A DNA stretch of 64,000 nt from Anaerococcus obesiensis ph10 (GCF_000311745.1 NZ_HE978532.1:616563-680562); one strand, 5' to 3'. Shown: positions 7,482 through 17,249, counted from the first letter of the stretch. Numbers and translations: made by a program. Notes: generated by a model not told the origin, from the sequence alone.

Positions 7482-10016
7482 CTATGACGCACATGAATCA
7501 CAATCTTCTACTTCAAGTGATTTTCCTCTTACATAATATAGGGATTTTACTCCTGCTTCCCATGCTGTTAGGTAAATATTTAAAATTTGTCTCATTGTGT
7601 ATTCTGTTGTTATATAAACATTTACTGATTGGGCTTGGTCGATGTGTCTTTGTCTTACTCCGCATGCTCTCATTGAAATATTTTGGTCAATATTATAGGC
7701 ATTTTCGTATAGCCAGAAGGTTTTTGTATTTAGTCCTGGAGCAACTCTTGGTACTATTGCTCCCTTTTTTTCTTCTAGGAAATATTTGTTCATTATTGGG
7801 TCAACTCCTGCTGATGTTCCTGAAATTATTGAGGTTGATCCTGTTGGAGCTACTGCCAATAAATATCCATTTCTAAGTCCGTTTTCGTGAACGTCTTTCT
7901 TTAAATTTTCCCATCTTTCGCTTTCATATCCTCTTTGTTTGAAATAATCTCCATTATCCCAATCACTTCCATCAAAACAAGAATATGATCCCTTTTCTTT
8001 TGCAATTTCATTTGATGCTTTGATTGCAAAATAGTTTATATCTTCATAAACCTTGTCCACAAAATCAAGATGAGCATCTTCTTCTGACCATTTTATATCA
8101 TTTTTTACCAACATATGATGGTAACCACTTGTTCCAAGTCCGATTGCCCTGTATTTTTTATTGGTTACTTTTGCATAAGGAGTTGGGTAATAATTTAAAT
8201 CTATTACATTATCCAAAGCTCTAACGATTGTAGAAACAACTTCTTCTAATTCTTCTTTGTCGTTTACATCAATATTTCCAAGAGTTAGACTTGCAAGATT
8301 ACATTCTACAAAATCTCCAGGCTTGGTTGTATTTACAATTACAGTTTCTCCATCAACAGTTTTTATCTCTTCGCTGACCGTCTCTGATGGGCTCATATTT
8401 TGGGCAATTTCAGTACAAAGATTTGAGGAATATATAATTCCCTTGTGCTTGTTTGGATTCGCTCTGTTTACTGCATCTCTATTAAATACAAAAGGTGTTC
8501 CTGTTTCTGTCCATGATTTTATCAAAAGCCTAATCAAATCTTTTATGGCAATTACTCTTTTTGAAATTTCCTTGTCATTTACAAGTTTATGGTAAAATTC
8601 TTCAAATTCTTCCCCGTAGGTATCTTCGATTGATTTGCCATATTTTACCAAAACTTCGTGAGGATCAAACATATACCAATCTCCACCAATATTGTCCCTA
8701 CATTCTTTCCAGAATAAATCTGGCACACATACTGCTGGGAAAATATCATGGGCCTTCATCCTGTCATCACCATTATTTGTTCTTAGAGATAAAAATTCTG
8801 GTACATCCTTATGCCAAATATCCAAATAACAAGCCACAGCCCCTTGTCTTACACCTAATTGGTCAACGGCTACTGCTGTGTCATTGGCAAGTTTTATCCA
8901 CCTTATAACTCCACCTGCTACATTTTTTATTCCCCTAATATCAGAACCTTGGGCCCTAACTTTTCCAAAATAAAGACCCATTCCACCACCGTGTTTTGAA
9001 ACTTGGGCGAAGTTTGTAATTGAACGGTAGATTCCCTTCAAGGTATCAGGAACTGTGTCTATAAAACATGAAGAAAGTTGGTTAAATGGCTTTCTCGCAT
9101 TGGTCATGGTTGGAGTTGCCATGGTTGCCTTTAATTGGGATAAAATATCATATAATTTTTTGGCAAAAGAAACTTGGTCTTTTTCTCCAATGGCAAGGTG
9201 CATGGAAATTCCCATAAACATTTCTTGGACGCTTTCAATATATTCACCTTCAAATGTTTTAATCAAATATCTTTTTGCAACCAAGTCCAAACCAGAATAG
9301 GTAAATAATTTATTCCTATCTTCTTTTAGATAAGCTCCCAATTCCTCCAAATCCTTATTTGTGTAGGATTCTAAAATATATTTTCCATAAAGACCAGCTG
9401 AAGTTAGGTATTGAACTTTTGACCTAAAATCAACAATTCCATATTTTTCTTCGCTAAGGCTAATTTTTAAATTAATCAAATGAATCATAAACCTTGCAGC
9501 AATAAATTCCCAATCCGGAGCTTCCTTGCTGGTAAGCTCACTTGCAGCCTTTATAAGGGCATTTAGCAAGGCTTCCTTGGTCATATTTTTCTTGGTAAAA
9601 GATTCAAATTTTAAATACAAAGACTCGATTGGATATCTTTGGTTGTCATACTCATCATTAATATCTTTGATTATAGAAAGAGTATATTCATCATCAATAA
9701 AAGATTCAAAATCGGTTAGGACCTTCCTGTCCATATTGTGTTTTGCCCTATAAAGAATGTAGGATTTAACTTCCTTATAGTAATTATTTTCAATAAGCTC
9801 AAGCTCAACCAAATCTTGAATTTCTTCAACAGTAACTACATGGTCTTTTGGGTATCTTTCCTTGATTGTTTTTTCTATATTAAGAGAAATTCTATCCAAA
9901 TTTTCATCGCTAATAACAGAATCAACAGACCTAAAAGATTTAAAGATTGCACGATTAATCTTTTCCCTTTCAAAGTCAACAACTTGACCATCTCTTTTTT
10001 TAACTTCCATATCCAC
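7482..10016 (-). CDS. nrdA: Ribonucleoside-diphosphate reductase class I, alpha subunit
   Basis: An 844-residue catalytic subunit that reduces ribonucleotides using the radical of NrdB. An N-terminal ATP-cone domain (about residues 3-95) suggests allosteric activity control. Catalytic features are all visible: FNQLSSC for the first redox Cys, SNLCTE for the Asn/Cys/Glu centre, VECNLASL for the second redox Cys, SLYYVRG for the paired radical-transfer Tyr, and the C-terminal electron-shuttle pair in CDSCAS. Length and the ATP cone fit NrdA better than the shorter NrdE. No stop interrupts it. A single NrdR-type palindrome lies 30 bp upstream. Confidence 0.93.
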   Translation of the reverse strand: MDMEVKKRDGQVVDFEREKINRAIFKSFRSVDSVISDENLDRISLNIEKTIKERYPKDHVVTVEEIQDLVELELIENNYYKEVKSYILYRAKHNMDRKVLTDFESFIDDEYTLSIIKDINDEYDNQRYPIESLYLKFESFTKKNMTKEALLNALIKAASELTSKEAPDWEFIAARFMIHLINLKISLSEEKYGIVDFRSKVQYLTSAGLYGKYILESYTNKDLEELGAYLKEDRNKLFTYSGLDLVAKRYLIKTFEGEYIESVQEMFMGISMHLAIGEKDQVSFAKKLYDILSQLKATMATPTMTNARKPFNQLSSCFIDTVPDTLKGIYRSITNFAQVSKHGGGMGLYFGKVRAQGSDIRGIKNVAGGVIRWIKLANDTAVAVDQLGVRQGAVACYLDIWHKDVPEFLSLRTNNGDDRMKAHDIFPAVCVPDLFWKECRDNIGGDWYMFDPHEVLVKYGKSIEDTYGEEFEEFYHKLVNDKEISKRVIAIKDLIRLLIKSWTETGTPFVFNRDAVNRANPNKHKGIIYSSNLCTEIAQNMSPSETVSEEIKTVDGETVIVNTTKPGDFVECNLASLTLGNIDVNDKEELEEVVSTIVRALDNVIDLNYYPTPYAKVTNKKYRAIGLGTSGYHHMLVKNDIKWSEEDAHLDFVDKVYEDINYFAIKASNEIAKEKGSYSCFDGSDWDNGDYFKQRGYESERWENLKKDVHENGLRNGYLLAVAPTGSTSIISGTSAGVDPIMNKYFLEEKKGAIVPRVAPGLNTKTFWLYENAYNIDQNISMRACGVRQRHIDQAQSVNVYITTEYTMRQILNIYLTAWEAGVKSLYYVRGKSLEVEDCDSCAS

Positions 10017-10045
10017 CCCTAAATATTGTTATTTTTATATTTAAT

Positions 10046-10061
10046 CCACTATATATAGTGG
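10046..10061. promoter_or_regulatory. NrdR box upstream of nrdA
   Basis: CCACTATATATAGTGG is a perfect 16-bp palindrome whose core equals the known NrdR consensus ACACTATATATAGTGT apart from the outer bases. It is 30 bp before the nrdA ATG, in the expected promoter zone. NrdR boxes normally come in pairs about three helical turns apart. I see only this one, and none in front of nrdB. Confidence 0.75.
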
Positions 10062-10144
10062 TAATTCCGAAATTTCTACCTAACAATCATATCACAAGAT
10101 AGGAATTTTAAAAAGTATAAAGTACTTATAATTTTTTAAAAAAC

Positions 10145-10181
10145 AATCCCTATAGATTTAATATAAAATCTTATAGGGATT
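10145..10181 (-). terminator. Terminator of the ABC exporter gene
   Basis: Minus-strand stem AATCCCTATAAGATT pairing with AATCTATAGGGATT, then a T run. The stem overlaps the last codons and stop of the exporter gene. Confidence 0.8.
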
Positions 10182-11788
10182 ATTTTTTAAAATTGATATA
10201 TTTTTTATTTTTATTTTTAATTTTCTATTAAATGAATTTAACAAATTAGGATTTGTCGAATGGCTTACGCAAATAATTATTTTATTTTCTATCTCTTTAA
10301 TTATTTGAGCTACTAAATTTTCATTATATGTATCAAGACCTGATGTTACTTCATCAATAATAATCATAGATTTATCTGAATAAATAGCTCTAGCAAGATC
10401 TATCCTCTTTTTTTCTCCTCCCGAAAGAGTTGTTTTATCTATTTTGTAATTGAGATTTCTGTTTTTTATTAAATAGTTTAGACCTACCATATCTAAAATT
10501 TTTAAGCATCTATCATAATTTTTGTCCTCATCAAACAAAGTTATATTATCTATTATTGATCCAGTAAAAATAATTGTATCTTGAGGGATGAAATATATAT
10601 TTTCATAATAAGATTTTTTATTCAATTGAGATAGGGCATATCCATTTATAAATATTTTCTTATTCTCATTTGCAAAAATTCCTAAAATTAAATTTAGAAA
10701 ACTAGATTTTCCACTTCCACTATCTCCTAATATAAGACATTTATTACCAGATTTGATTTCCAAATTTATATTTTTTATTATGTAATTATTCGCAAATTTC
10801 AGATCAATATTATCAAATCTTAACTTATCAATTTTTCCTATCTCTATAGTTCCTTTATCTATATTAGTTTCTTCTAAATATTCTAAATATTTATCAAAAA
10901 TTTTTTTAGATGAAATAATTCCACTATATGAATCTGCAATTGACTGAATAGGACCTGCTATTGTTACCATAAGTGTTGTCATAGCAATTAGCGATGGTAA
11001 ATCTATCAAATTTTTATATACAAAAAATCCGCCGACTATCCAAGTCCCTGAATATAATATATTTCCCAAACCATAACTTATGGCAAATGTTTTTGCCAAT
11101 GATGATTCGAAAATAATAGATTTATCTTTCAAAATCTCTGCTAATTCGCCTAGTTTATTATTAAAATATGAGCCTAGCTTGGATATTTTTATAAATAAAA
11201 TATTTTCTGAAAATTCATCAAAATTTTCAAGATAAGCACTCTTAGAATCAAGTTCTTCTTCTTTTTTATTGGATAAAATTTTTCTAGAAATAAAAGGTGA
11301 TAAAAATGGTATAAATGAAAATAATAGCATTATAAAAGTTAAAGTTCCTTGTATATAAATAGCTGATAAAAGAGATATAAAAAACATAAATATATACAAT
11401 AATGAAGATAAAATGCCATTAAAATAATTATTTATAGCTTCAAGATCATTAATCATCTTGTTTTTAAAATCTTTTTTGTAATCTAAATTAAGATATGATA
11501 TATCTTCCCTATCAATTTTTATAATCAAATCCTCCCTAAGTTTTTTAATTATATTATTAATAATTTTAGATTTAAATTTTCTAGGAAAATAATCAAACAT
11601 AGCTTCAATAGTTAAATATGGAATTGCTATAAACCCCAAAAAAATAAGCTTTTTAAATTCCTTAGATACAGCAAAAAAAGTTAATTTTTGATATAAAAAA
11701 GCAGTACCCGCACTTAAAATTGCCGCAAAAAAACAAATAATAATATAAATAATTAAATTTTTTTATTTTCTAATAAATATTTTCTCAT
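10158..11788 (-). pseudogene. ABC exporter, fused permease-ATPase, one-base frameshift near N-terminus
   Basis: The C-terminal 493 residues (10158-11639) read through six-helix exporter TM segments into an ATPase domain with Walker A GDSGSGKSS, signature LSGGEKKR and Walker B MIIIDEV. The same frame continues upstream without a start or stop as ...FAAILSAGTAFLYQ..., giving the missing first TM helix, and joins ATG at 11786-11788 only if one base is added to the seven-A run at 11758-11764 (T on the plus strand). Corrected length is about 543 residues. That ATG overlaps the stop of the radical SAM remnant as ATGA, which supports the start and implies translational coupling. Likely exports a modified peptide. 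It has no C39 peptidase domain. It may be an intact gene with a sequencing error. Confidence 0.75.
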
Positions 11789-12000
11789 AATATCACATAT
11801 CTAAAAAAATTTAGAATTACCCTTTCTAACTTTTTAACATATTCTTTAATATAGTAATTAAAATCATAAGCATTGTTTGTACTACATTTGTAATTATTGC
11901 AATATATTAATCCTCTACAAATACCATAATCATTACAGTTTTTGCATCTAAAATGTTCTTTTGAATTCTTATTAATGTTAAAATTTTCGAAAAAATATGG
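11785..12000 (-). pseudogene. C-terminal fragment of a radical SAM/SPASM peptide maturase
   Basis: A frame without a start codon runs to the TGA at 11787-11785. It reads ...FRCKNCNDYGICRG...YCNNYKC... and ends with a basic helix. The cysteine spacing C-x2-C-x5-C followed by more Cys is typical of the SPASM domain, which holds auxiliary Fe-S clusters in enzymes that modify ribosomal peptides. The catalytic CxxxCxxC radical SAM part is absent: upstream the frame runs straight into the terminator of the RDD gene. So the gene lost its 5' end, probably by deletion. No precursor peptide is visible nearby. Confidence 0.65.
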
Positions 12001-12028
12001 TTTAAAATAGACTAAGCTATTTTAAACC
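11999..12028 (-). terminator. Terminator of the RDD gene
   Basis: Perfect 12-bp inverted repeat GGTTTAAAATAG / CTATTTTAAACC with a 6-nt loop and a T-rich tail on the minus strand, 7 bp after the RDD stop. It marks the junction with the truncated SPASM gene. Confidence 0.8.
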
Positions 12029-12034
12029 ATTTTT

Positions 12035-12529
12035 TTAATTTTCAAAAAGATAATCTACCACATCATCTTTTATAACAACCGTATCAACCAACATATCTGC
12101 CAAAGATTGTTTGTTTGGGGTAAATCCTATAATTAGGTACAAAATTTTTATAAAATTTTGAATATATCTTGCGAAAACTTCTCTTACCAAACAATCAAAA
12201 AAACTAAGTTTTTCGTCGTTTAAAGAAATAACCCTAATTCCCATTGCCATTTTTCCTAAAGTTTGGCCGTTGTTCAAATAAGTTAAGATGAAAAAATATA
12301 ACAAACAAATTCCTGTTTCAATCAAAGGATTTATTTCTATATTCATAATTGTTAAATCCGTTTTTATTTGAAAAATTTTCATAATAATATTTGAAAAAGA
12401 ATAGGCAACTATAGAGTCTATTGTAAAAGCCACAAGTCTTAGGAAAAAACCAGCATAGGCAAATTGAGGTATGGATATTGTCTTTTGTACATTCAAAGAA
12501 TTATTTTCTATTGTTTCCATATTTTCCAT
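12035..12529 (-). CDS. RDD family membrane protein
   Basis: A 164-residue protein. AGFFLRLVAFTIDSIVAYSF carries the Arg and Asp-Asp-like signature of the RDD family in the first TM segment. Two or three further hydrophobic segments follow, then GQTLGKMAMGIRV, a typical second RDD motif. Function is unknown in general: some members are proposed ion or compatible-solute transporters. It lies 8 bp downstream of sppA on the same strand and ends at a strong terminator, so the two are probably one operon. Confidence 0.8.
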   Translation of the reverse strand: MENMETIENNSLNVQKTISIPQFAYAGFFLRLVAFTIDSIVAYSFSNIIMKIFQIKTDLTIMNIEINPLIETGICLLYFFILTYLNNGQTLGKMAMGIRVISLNDEKLSFFDCLVREVFARYIQNFIKILYLIIGFTPNKQSLADMLVDTVVIKDDVVDYLFEN

Positions 12530-12537
12530 AATTTCAC

Positions 12538-13539
12538 CTATTTCCCATAATAATACATTGGTAGTGGAGATTCTTTTTCCATTAATTCTTTCAAAACACT
12601 AAGATCAGATGAAGAATTTTTTTCTACTAAATTTTGAGCTTTTGAAAATAATTTTTTTAATGAATAATCACTTCCTTCATATTCAAAAACTTCTGGATTA
12701 TTTAATTTATAATCTTTTTTCATATCTTCAATTGCATCATCAAGATTTCCAATTTTATCTACAAGACCATTATTTTTAGCTTGAGCTCCATCATAAACCC
12801 TGCCGTCTGCAAGTTTTTTTACTTGATCTTCTTTCATAGATCTACCTTGAGAAACAATTTTTATAAACCTATCAAATGACGAATTTATAAGGTCTTGGAA
12901 ATATTTTTTTTGCTCATCTGTCATATCTTTTCCAAGAGATCCTGCATCTTTCATCTTGCCTGTTGTAATATTTTGTTCTTTAATTCCATATTTTTCAAAC
13001 AAACCTTGGAAAGATCTTGATGACATAATTACACCAATAGAACCCGTTAAGGTTTCATTTGAAGCATAAATTTTATCAGTTGGGGCAGAAATATAATATC
13101 CACCACTTGCAGCCATTGTCTTCATAACTGTAAATACAGGGATTTTTTTGTCAGTTTGAATTTCTTTTATCTTATTTGCAATTTGTTCAGAATTATAAAC
13201 AGCTCCACCTGGAGAATTTACTTGCATAATTACACCCTTAACAGAATCATCCTTGTATATATCATCAAGTTGTTCCATAAAAGAATCATAAACTTCTCCA
13301 TCTCCGATTGCTCCCTCATAAGAAATAAGAGCAATTTTATTTTTCTTATCCCCATCTTCTACAATATTTTTATTTGCAGTAGCTGAAAAAGGATTAAATT
13401 GATTTAAATATTCATTTTTCAATTTATCTGCCTGTTTTTCAGATATTTTATCGCTCCTATTTGATACGATAGAAGATGCTACAAACAAAAGTAGAGCAAT
13501 AGCCACAGCTATCCATCTTTTGCCATTGTTTTTTTTCAT
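12538..13539 (-). CDS. sppA: Signal peptide peptidase SppA (S49 serine protease)
   Basis: 333 residues with one N-terminal TM anchor (about 8-26) and an external S49 protease domain. The nucleophile region AASGGYY and the general-base Lys region TGKMKDAGS match the Ser/Lys dyad of Gram-positive SppA, which degrades leftover signal peptides in the membrane. The length is that of the short Bacillus-type enzyme. AGGAG precedes the ATG. The RDD gene follows directly. Confidence 0.9.
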   Translation of the reverse strand: MKKNNGKRWIAVAIALLLFVASSIVSNRSDKISEKQADKLKNEYLNQFNPFSATANKNIVEDGDKKNKIALISYEGAIGDGEVYDSFMEQLDDIYKDDSVKGVIMQVNSPGGAVYNSEQIANKIKEIQTDKKIPVFTVMKTMAASGGYYISAPTDKIYASNETLTGSIGVIMSSRSFQGLFEKYGIKEQNITTGKMKDAGSLGKDMTDEQKKYFQDLINSSFDRFIKIVSQGRSMKEDQVKKLADGRVYDGAQAKNNGLVDKIGNLDDAIEDMKKDYKLNNPEVFEYEGSDYSLKKLFSKAQNLVEKNSSSDLSVLKELMEKESPLPMYYYGK

Positions 13540-13869
13540 ATTAACTCCTTTAATTTTATATTTTATAATAACACTATATTATTCTAAATTTAAAGAATCA
13601 AGGATAAGAAAATAAGTTTTGATTTTTTTTAACAATTGAGTACAATGAAAAGGCAAGACAATTATCGTTGACACTAAGAGAAATTGTTTTTGTATAGTCT
13701 CTTAATTGAGACTATTTACATAAAGGATTTTTACCAAAAATCAAAAGGTAAAAGTCCATTTTTTTGTATGTTTTTAAAATTTATTAATTTTTTCTTTAAA
13801 ATAATTTTTATTTCAAAGAAATTTTTGCAAAAAAAATCCTGCCCTAAGGCAAGATTATTTTTTATTTAA
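13540..13869. other. Intergenic region between murP and sppA
   Basis: About 330 bp that must hold the sppA promoter and the murP terminator. An 8-bp hairpin ATAGTCTC/GAGACTAT is at 13694-13715, just after a plus-strand TTGACA. A plus-strand open frame at 13684-13869 has no ribosome site and ends inside the terminator, so I do not call it. Nothing else is recognised. Confidence 0.5.
13836..13855 (-). terminator. Terminator of the MurNAc operon
   Basis: Minus-strand stem ATCTTGCC/GGCAGGAT (one G-U pair) with a TTAG loop and a T run, 15 bp after the murP stop. Confidence 0.75.
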
Positions 13870-15309
13870 TTAAAATTTAAAATCTATACTATCTACTATG
13901 TCTTCTCCGTCTATATATTTTTTATCTATTCCAAATAAATATGTTAGTATAAATCCTCCAACATATCCACCGATAAGTCCAAATATATATCCTAGGGCTT
14001 TTCCATTATAAATTAGTGGAATTAGGGCTAGTCCACTTGGACCTACTGCTGTTGCTCCTATTGATCCTATTGCACCAATTATTGCTCCTCCTACTCCTCC
14101 ACCAAGACACGCTGTTATAAATGCTTTTCCCATTGGTAGAGTTAGGGCATATATTAATGGTTCTCCAATTCCTAAAATTCCTACTGGCAATCCACCTTTT
14201 GCTATTTCTGTTAATCTTTTATTTTTTCTACATTTTACAAGTATTGCTATTGCAGCTCCTACTTGTCCTGCTCCTGCCATGGCAAGAATTGGCAATAAAT
14301 ATGTTGCGCCTTGTTGTTCAATCATCGCAATGTGGATTGGTGTTAAAATTTGATGTAGTCCTAGCATTACCATTGGTAAAAATACTGCACCAAGAATAAA
14401 TCCTGCAATCGCTCCACCCAATTCTATTACAGAGTTAATTATTCCTATAAGTCCGTTTGATATTAATCCTGCTATTGGCATTATTATAAATATTGTCAAA
14501 ATTCCTGTAACTAATAAGGATATTGTTGGAACAATAATTATATCTAGTGAATCTGGAATTACATTGTGAAGGGCATTTTCAATTTTTACAAGTATAAATA
14601 CTGCAAGAATTACTCCAATTACTCCACCTTGTCCTGGTAGTAGGGCTGAATCTAAAAACATATTTTTTAATGGCTCGTCTGGATTCATTGCTGAAAGATA
14701 TACCATACCTCCAATTACTCCACCCAAGCCTTCGTTTCCTTTAAAGACTCTTGCTGCATTTATTCCTATAAATATATTCAAATATCCATAAAGTCCAGTT
14801 TTTATTATATTTAAAACTTGAAGTACTGCTCCAAAATTTTCTTGTGAAAGTGAACCTGCTGTTATCATATTTTGCATAACTGAGGCTATTCCACCTATAA
14901 GTCCTGCTCCTACAAAAGCTGGTATTAATGGAACGAAAATTGATGCTATTGTTGCTGAAAATGATTTAAATTTTGATTTATTTTGTTTTTCTTTTACTTT
15001 TGCTTTATTTTCTCTAGTTCTTTTTTCTATATCGCTTTTTATTTCTTCAGAAAATTTTGCATTTGCCATATTTGACATTTCTTTTGCTATTTTTTCACTT
15101 TTGCCAGGGCCTGTTACTATTTGAATTTGTTCTCCTTTTAAAACTCCCAAAACTCCATCAATTTTTTCAATTTCTTTGAAGTTTACCTTGCTTTCATCTA
15201 CAACTTTTACCCTTACTCTTGTCATACAATTTATAACTTCTGTTATATTATCTTTTCCACCAAAATTTTCTATAAGGTCTGTGGCGATTTTTTTGTTATC
15301 TTGTTTCAT
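13870..15309 (-). CDS. murP: PTS EIIBC component, N-acetylmuramic-acid-specific
   Basis: 479 residues: an N-terminal EIIB domain with phosphorylatable Cys28 (INCMTRVRV), then an EIIC domain of about ten TM helices (about 110-460) with the GIGEPLIYAL substrate-site motif. There is no EIIA domain, so phosphate must come from another EIIA, as for E. coli MurP. It would import MurNAc (or MurNAc-GlcNAc) as the 6-phosphate. The ATGA overlap with the end of murQ and the neighbours mupG and murR fix the substrate; the sequence alone would only say glucose/sucrose superfamily. Confidence 0.85.
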   Translation of the reverse strand: MKQDNKKIATDLIENFGGKDNITEVINCMTRVRVKVVDESKVNFKEIEKIDGVLGVLKGEQIQIVTGPGKSEKIAKEMSNMANAKFSEEIKSDIEKRTRENKAKVKEKQNKSKFKSFSATIASIFVPLIPAFVGAGLIGGIASVMQNMITAGSLSQENFGAVLQVLNIIKTGLYGYLNIFIGINAARVFKGNEGLGGVIGGMVYLSAMNPDEPLKNMFLDSALLPGQGGVIGVILAVFILVKIENALHNVIPDSLDIIIVPTISLLVTGILTIFIIMPIAGLISNGLIGIINSVIELGGAIAGFILGAVFLPMVMLGLHQILTPIHIAMIEQQGATYLLPILAMAGAGQVGAAIAILVKCRKNKRLTEIAKGGLPVGILGIGEPLIYALTLPMGKAFITACLGGGVGGAIIGAIGSIGATAVGPSGLALIPLIYNGKALGYIFGLIGGYVGGFILTYLFGIDKKYIDGEDIVDSIDFKF

Positions 15310-16193
15310 TGTATTCCCTTTCTTAAAAATCCTTCGTTTTCTTCCAACAATTCAAGCGCTTCTTTTTTGCTAATTGATTTTTTTTCCATTAAAATTGCAC
15401 ATTTTACCCTGCCATCTGCATCATCTAGTAATTTTTCTGCATAACTTTTATCAATATTGCAAATATCTTCAATCATTTTCAAAGCCCTATTTTTTAATTT
15501 CTCATTTGATACCCTAAGATCAACCATAAGATTATCGTAAACTTTTCCGATTCTTACCATTGAAGTTGTTGAAATCATATTCAAAACCATTTTTGTTGCA
15601 GTCCCTGCTTTCATTCTAGTAGAACCTGTCAAAACTTCGCTTCCTGTGTCTATTTCTATTGGATAATCTGCAAATTTTGAAATTTCAGAACCTATGTTGC
15701 AAGTTATCGAACCTGTTTTTGCCCCAAGTTTTTTTGCATATTTTAATGCTCCAATAACATAAGGTGTTCTTCCACTGCTTGCTATTCCTACAAGCAAATC
15801 ATCTTTTGTAAATCCATGGTCTATCAAATCTTTTTTTGCCAAATTTTCATCATCTTCTGCGTTTTCAATTGGATTTCTTAGTGCCTTATCTCCTCCTGCA
15901 ATAATTCCTTTTATCATATTTTTATCTACGGAAAAAGTTGGAAATGCTTCAGACGCATCCAAAACTCCAAGTCTTCCGCTAGTTCCTGCGCCAATATAAT
16001 ATAAATGACCGCCCTTTTTAAACACATCTACAATAGCATCTGTTAGTTTTTCAATATCTGGGATTTTTTCGCCAACTTTTTTAGCTATTGTCATATCTTC
16101 ATTATTAATTATTTTTAAAATTTCTAGAGTTGACTTGGTGTCCAAGCCCTTGCTCTTGTTATTTCTTGATTCTGTTGATGACAAGTCTATCAC
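15306..16193 (-). CDS. murQ: N-acetylmuramic acid 6-phosphate etherase
   Basis: A 295-residue SIS-domain lyase that removes D-lactate from MurNAc-6P to give GlcNAc-6P. GAGTSGRLGVLDASE holds the sugar-phosphate loop and the catalytic Glu of DASE. GIASSGRTPY and TGSTRMKAGTATK are further family blocks. It overlaps mupG upstream by 35 bp and murP downstream by 4 bp, which indicates tight translational coupling in the salvage operon. The product would be metabolised by NagA/NagB, not seen in this window. Confidence 0.93.
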   Translation of the reverse strand: MIDLSSTESRNNKSKGLDTKSTLEILKIINNEDMTIAKKVGEKIPDIEKLTDAIVDVFKKGGHLYYIGAGTSGRLGVLDASEAFPTFSVDKNMIKGIIAGGDKALRNPIENAEDDENLAKKDLIDHGFTKDDLLVGIASSGRTPYVIGALKYAKKLGAKTGSITCNIGSEISKFADYPIEIDTGSEVLTGSTRMKAGTATKMVLNMISTTSMVRIGKVYDNLMVDLRVSNEKLKNRALKMIEDICNIDKSYAEKLLDDADGRVKCAILMEKKSISKKEALELLEENEGFLRKGIQ

Positions 16194-17157
16194 TTCCTCC
16201 TATCAAATCTAATATTCCAAGATGAGACTTATCTACATGTCCAATAATATTTCTCATCTTATCTTCTCCTATATCTTTTCTAATTATTTCAAGCTCTCCA
16301 GAATATCTTTTGGCATTTTTATTTAAAATTACTAAATCGCCCTTTTTTATTTCTCTATCATCGATTTTTTCAATAAATTTATAGGACCTTTTATTTCTTA
16401 TCAAATAATCGCTTATATCCTCTCTAACTTCAATTTTTTTCAAATCTTTATAATCATCTTCCAAAAAAACATCTAAATTTATTAGCTTATTTTTCTCATA
16501 ATCTTCTATATATTTTTTATTTTTTTGTGAGATTCCTTCAGATAACAAGAGATTTTTTATTTTATACTTTCTTTTAAGTTTCAAATAAGAATAATAAGGA
16601 TTTTCCCACCTATCTTCTTCCAAAGTTGGAAGACTTTCAAACATTGGTCCCCTAAAATCATTATCTCCTTGAAAAAAAGCAAAAATATCAACGCCAAATG
16701 CTTTTAACATTTGATTTTTATTAATAAATTCATCACTTCCAAGTCCTGAATATGAAAGAGGATAATAATTATGCCAAGCACTAATATTTGAAAAATTTGA
16801 ATTTTTTTCTTTCAAATCCATTAGATTATTATAATCTATGGTCGATGCATTTATAGCCAATTTATTTTTTTTAGATAATTTAGCTATTAGTTCATTATTA
16901 AATCCAAAATCTAGCCTTATTATTATGTTTAAATCTAAAAGTTTAGGAAATTTTTTCAAAACTTCTCCATTTAAATCTACACAAACTTTCGTTTTTGAAT
17001 TTTTTAACATATTCAAAAGCCACAATAATTTATCCATATTCTCGTCTTTTAGAGGATAGTGCATAGATGTAAACAAAAAATCATAATTTTTAAATTCTTC
17101 TAGCTTTTTTATAATTTCTTCTTTATTTTGATTAAGATATAAACTAAAACCTAACAT
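16159..17157 (-). CDS. mupG: 6-phospho-N-acetylmuramidase MupG (DUF871)
   Basis: 332 residues starting MLGFSLYLNQNKEE, with LFTSMHYP and a long TIM-barrel-like N-terminal part plus a smaller C-terminal domain, the layout of the DUF871/MupG family. In Staphylococcus aureus MupG splits intracellular MurNAc-6P-GlcNAc, the PTS import product of the cell-wall disaccharide. Being first in an operon with murQ and murP fits exactly that role, so this organism probably takes up the disaccharide. A promoter with palindrome lies just upstream. Confidence 0.87.
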   Translation of the reverse strand: MLGFSLYLNQNKEEIIKKLEEFKNYDFLFTSMHYPLKDENMDKLLWLLNMLKNSKTKVCVDLNGEVLKKFPKLLDLNIIIRLDFGFNNELIAKLSKKNKLAINASTIDYNNLMDLKEKNSNFSNISAWHNYYPLSYSGLGSDEFINKNQMLKAFGVDIFAFFQGDNDFRGPMFESLPTLEEDRWENPYYSYLKLKRKYKIKNLLLSEGISQKNKKYIEDYEKNKLINLDVFLEDDYKDLKKIEVREDISDYLIRNKRSYKFIEKIDDREIKKGDLVILNKNAKRYSGELEIIRKDIGEDKMRNIIGHVDKSHLGILDLIGGSDRLVINRIKK

Positions 17158-17198
17158 AAATACTTCCTTTTTCTCATAGAAAAGCTTTTCACATTTAC

Positions 17199-17233
17199 AT
17201 TATAAAACACTTGAAATATAATTTCAAGTGTTT
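17199..17233 (-). promoter_or_regulatory. Promoter and probable MurR operator of mupG-murQ-murP
   Basis: Minus-strand -35 TTGAAA (17227-17222), 17-bp spacer and -10 TATAAT (17204-17199). A perfect 13-bp inverted repeat AAACACTTGAAAT-ATA-ATTTCAAGTGTTT (17205-17233) covers the -35 and spacer. RpiR-family operators often have TGAAA...TTTCA halves, so this is probably where the MurR next door binds. The same palindrome may also act as a weak terminator for murR. Confidence 0.7.
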
Positions 17234-17249
17234 CTTTATATTTTTAAAA

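Noticed and set aside
13684..13869. Plus-strand 61-residue frame between sppA and murP
   Set aside because: No ribosome site, low complexity, and it overlaps the murP terminator.
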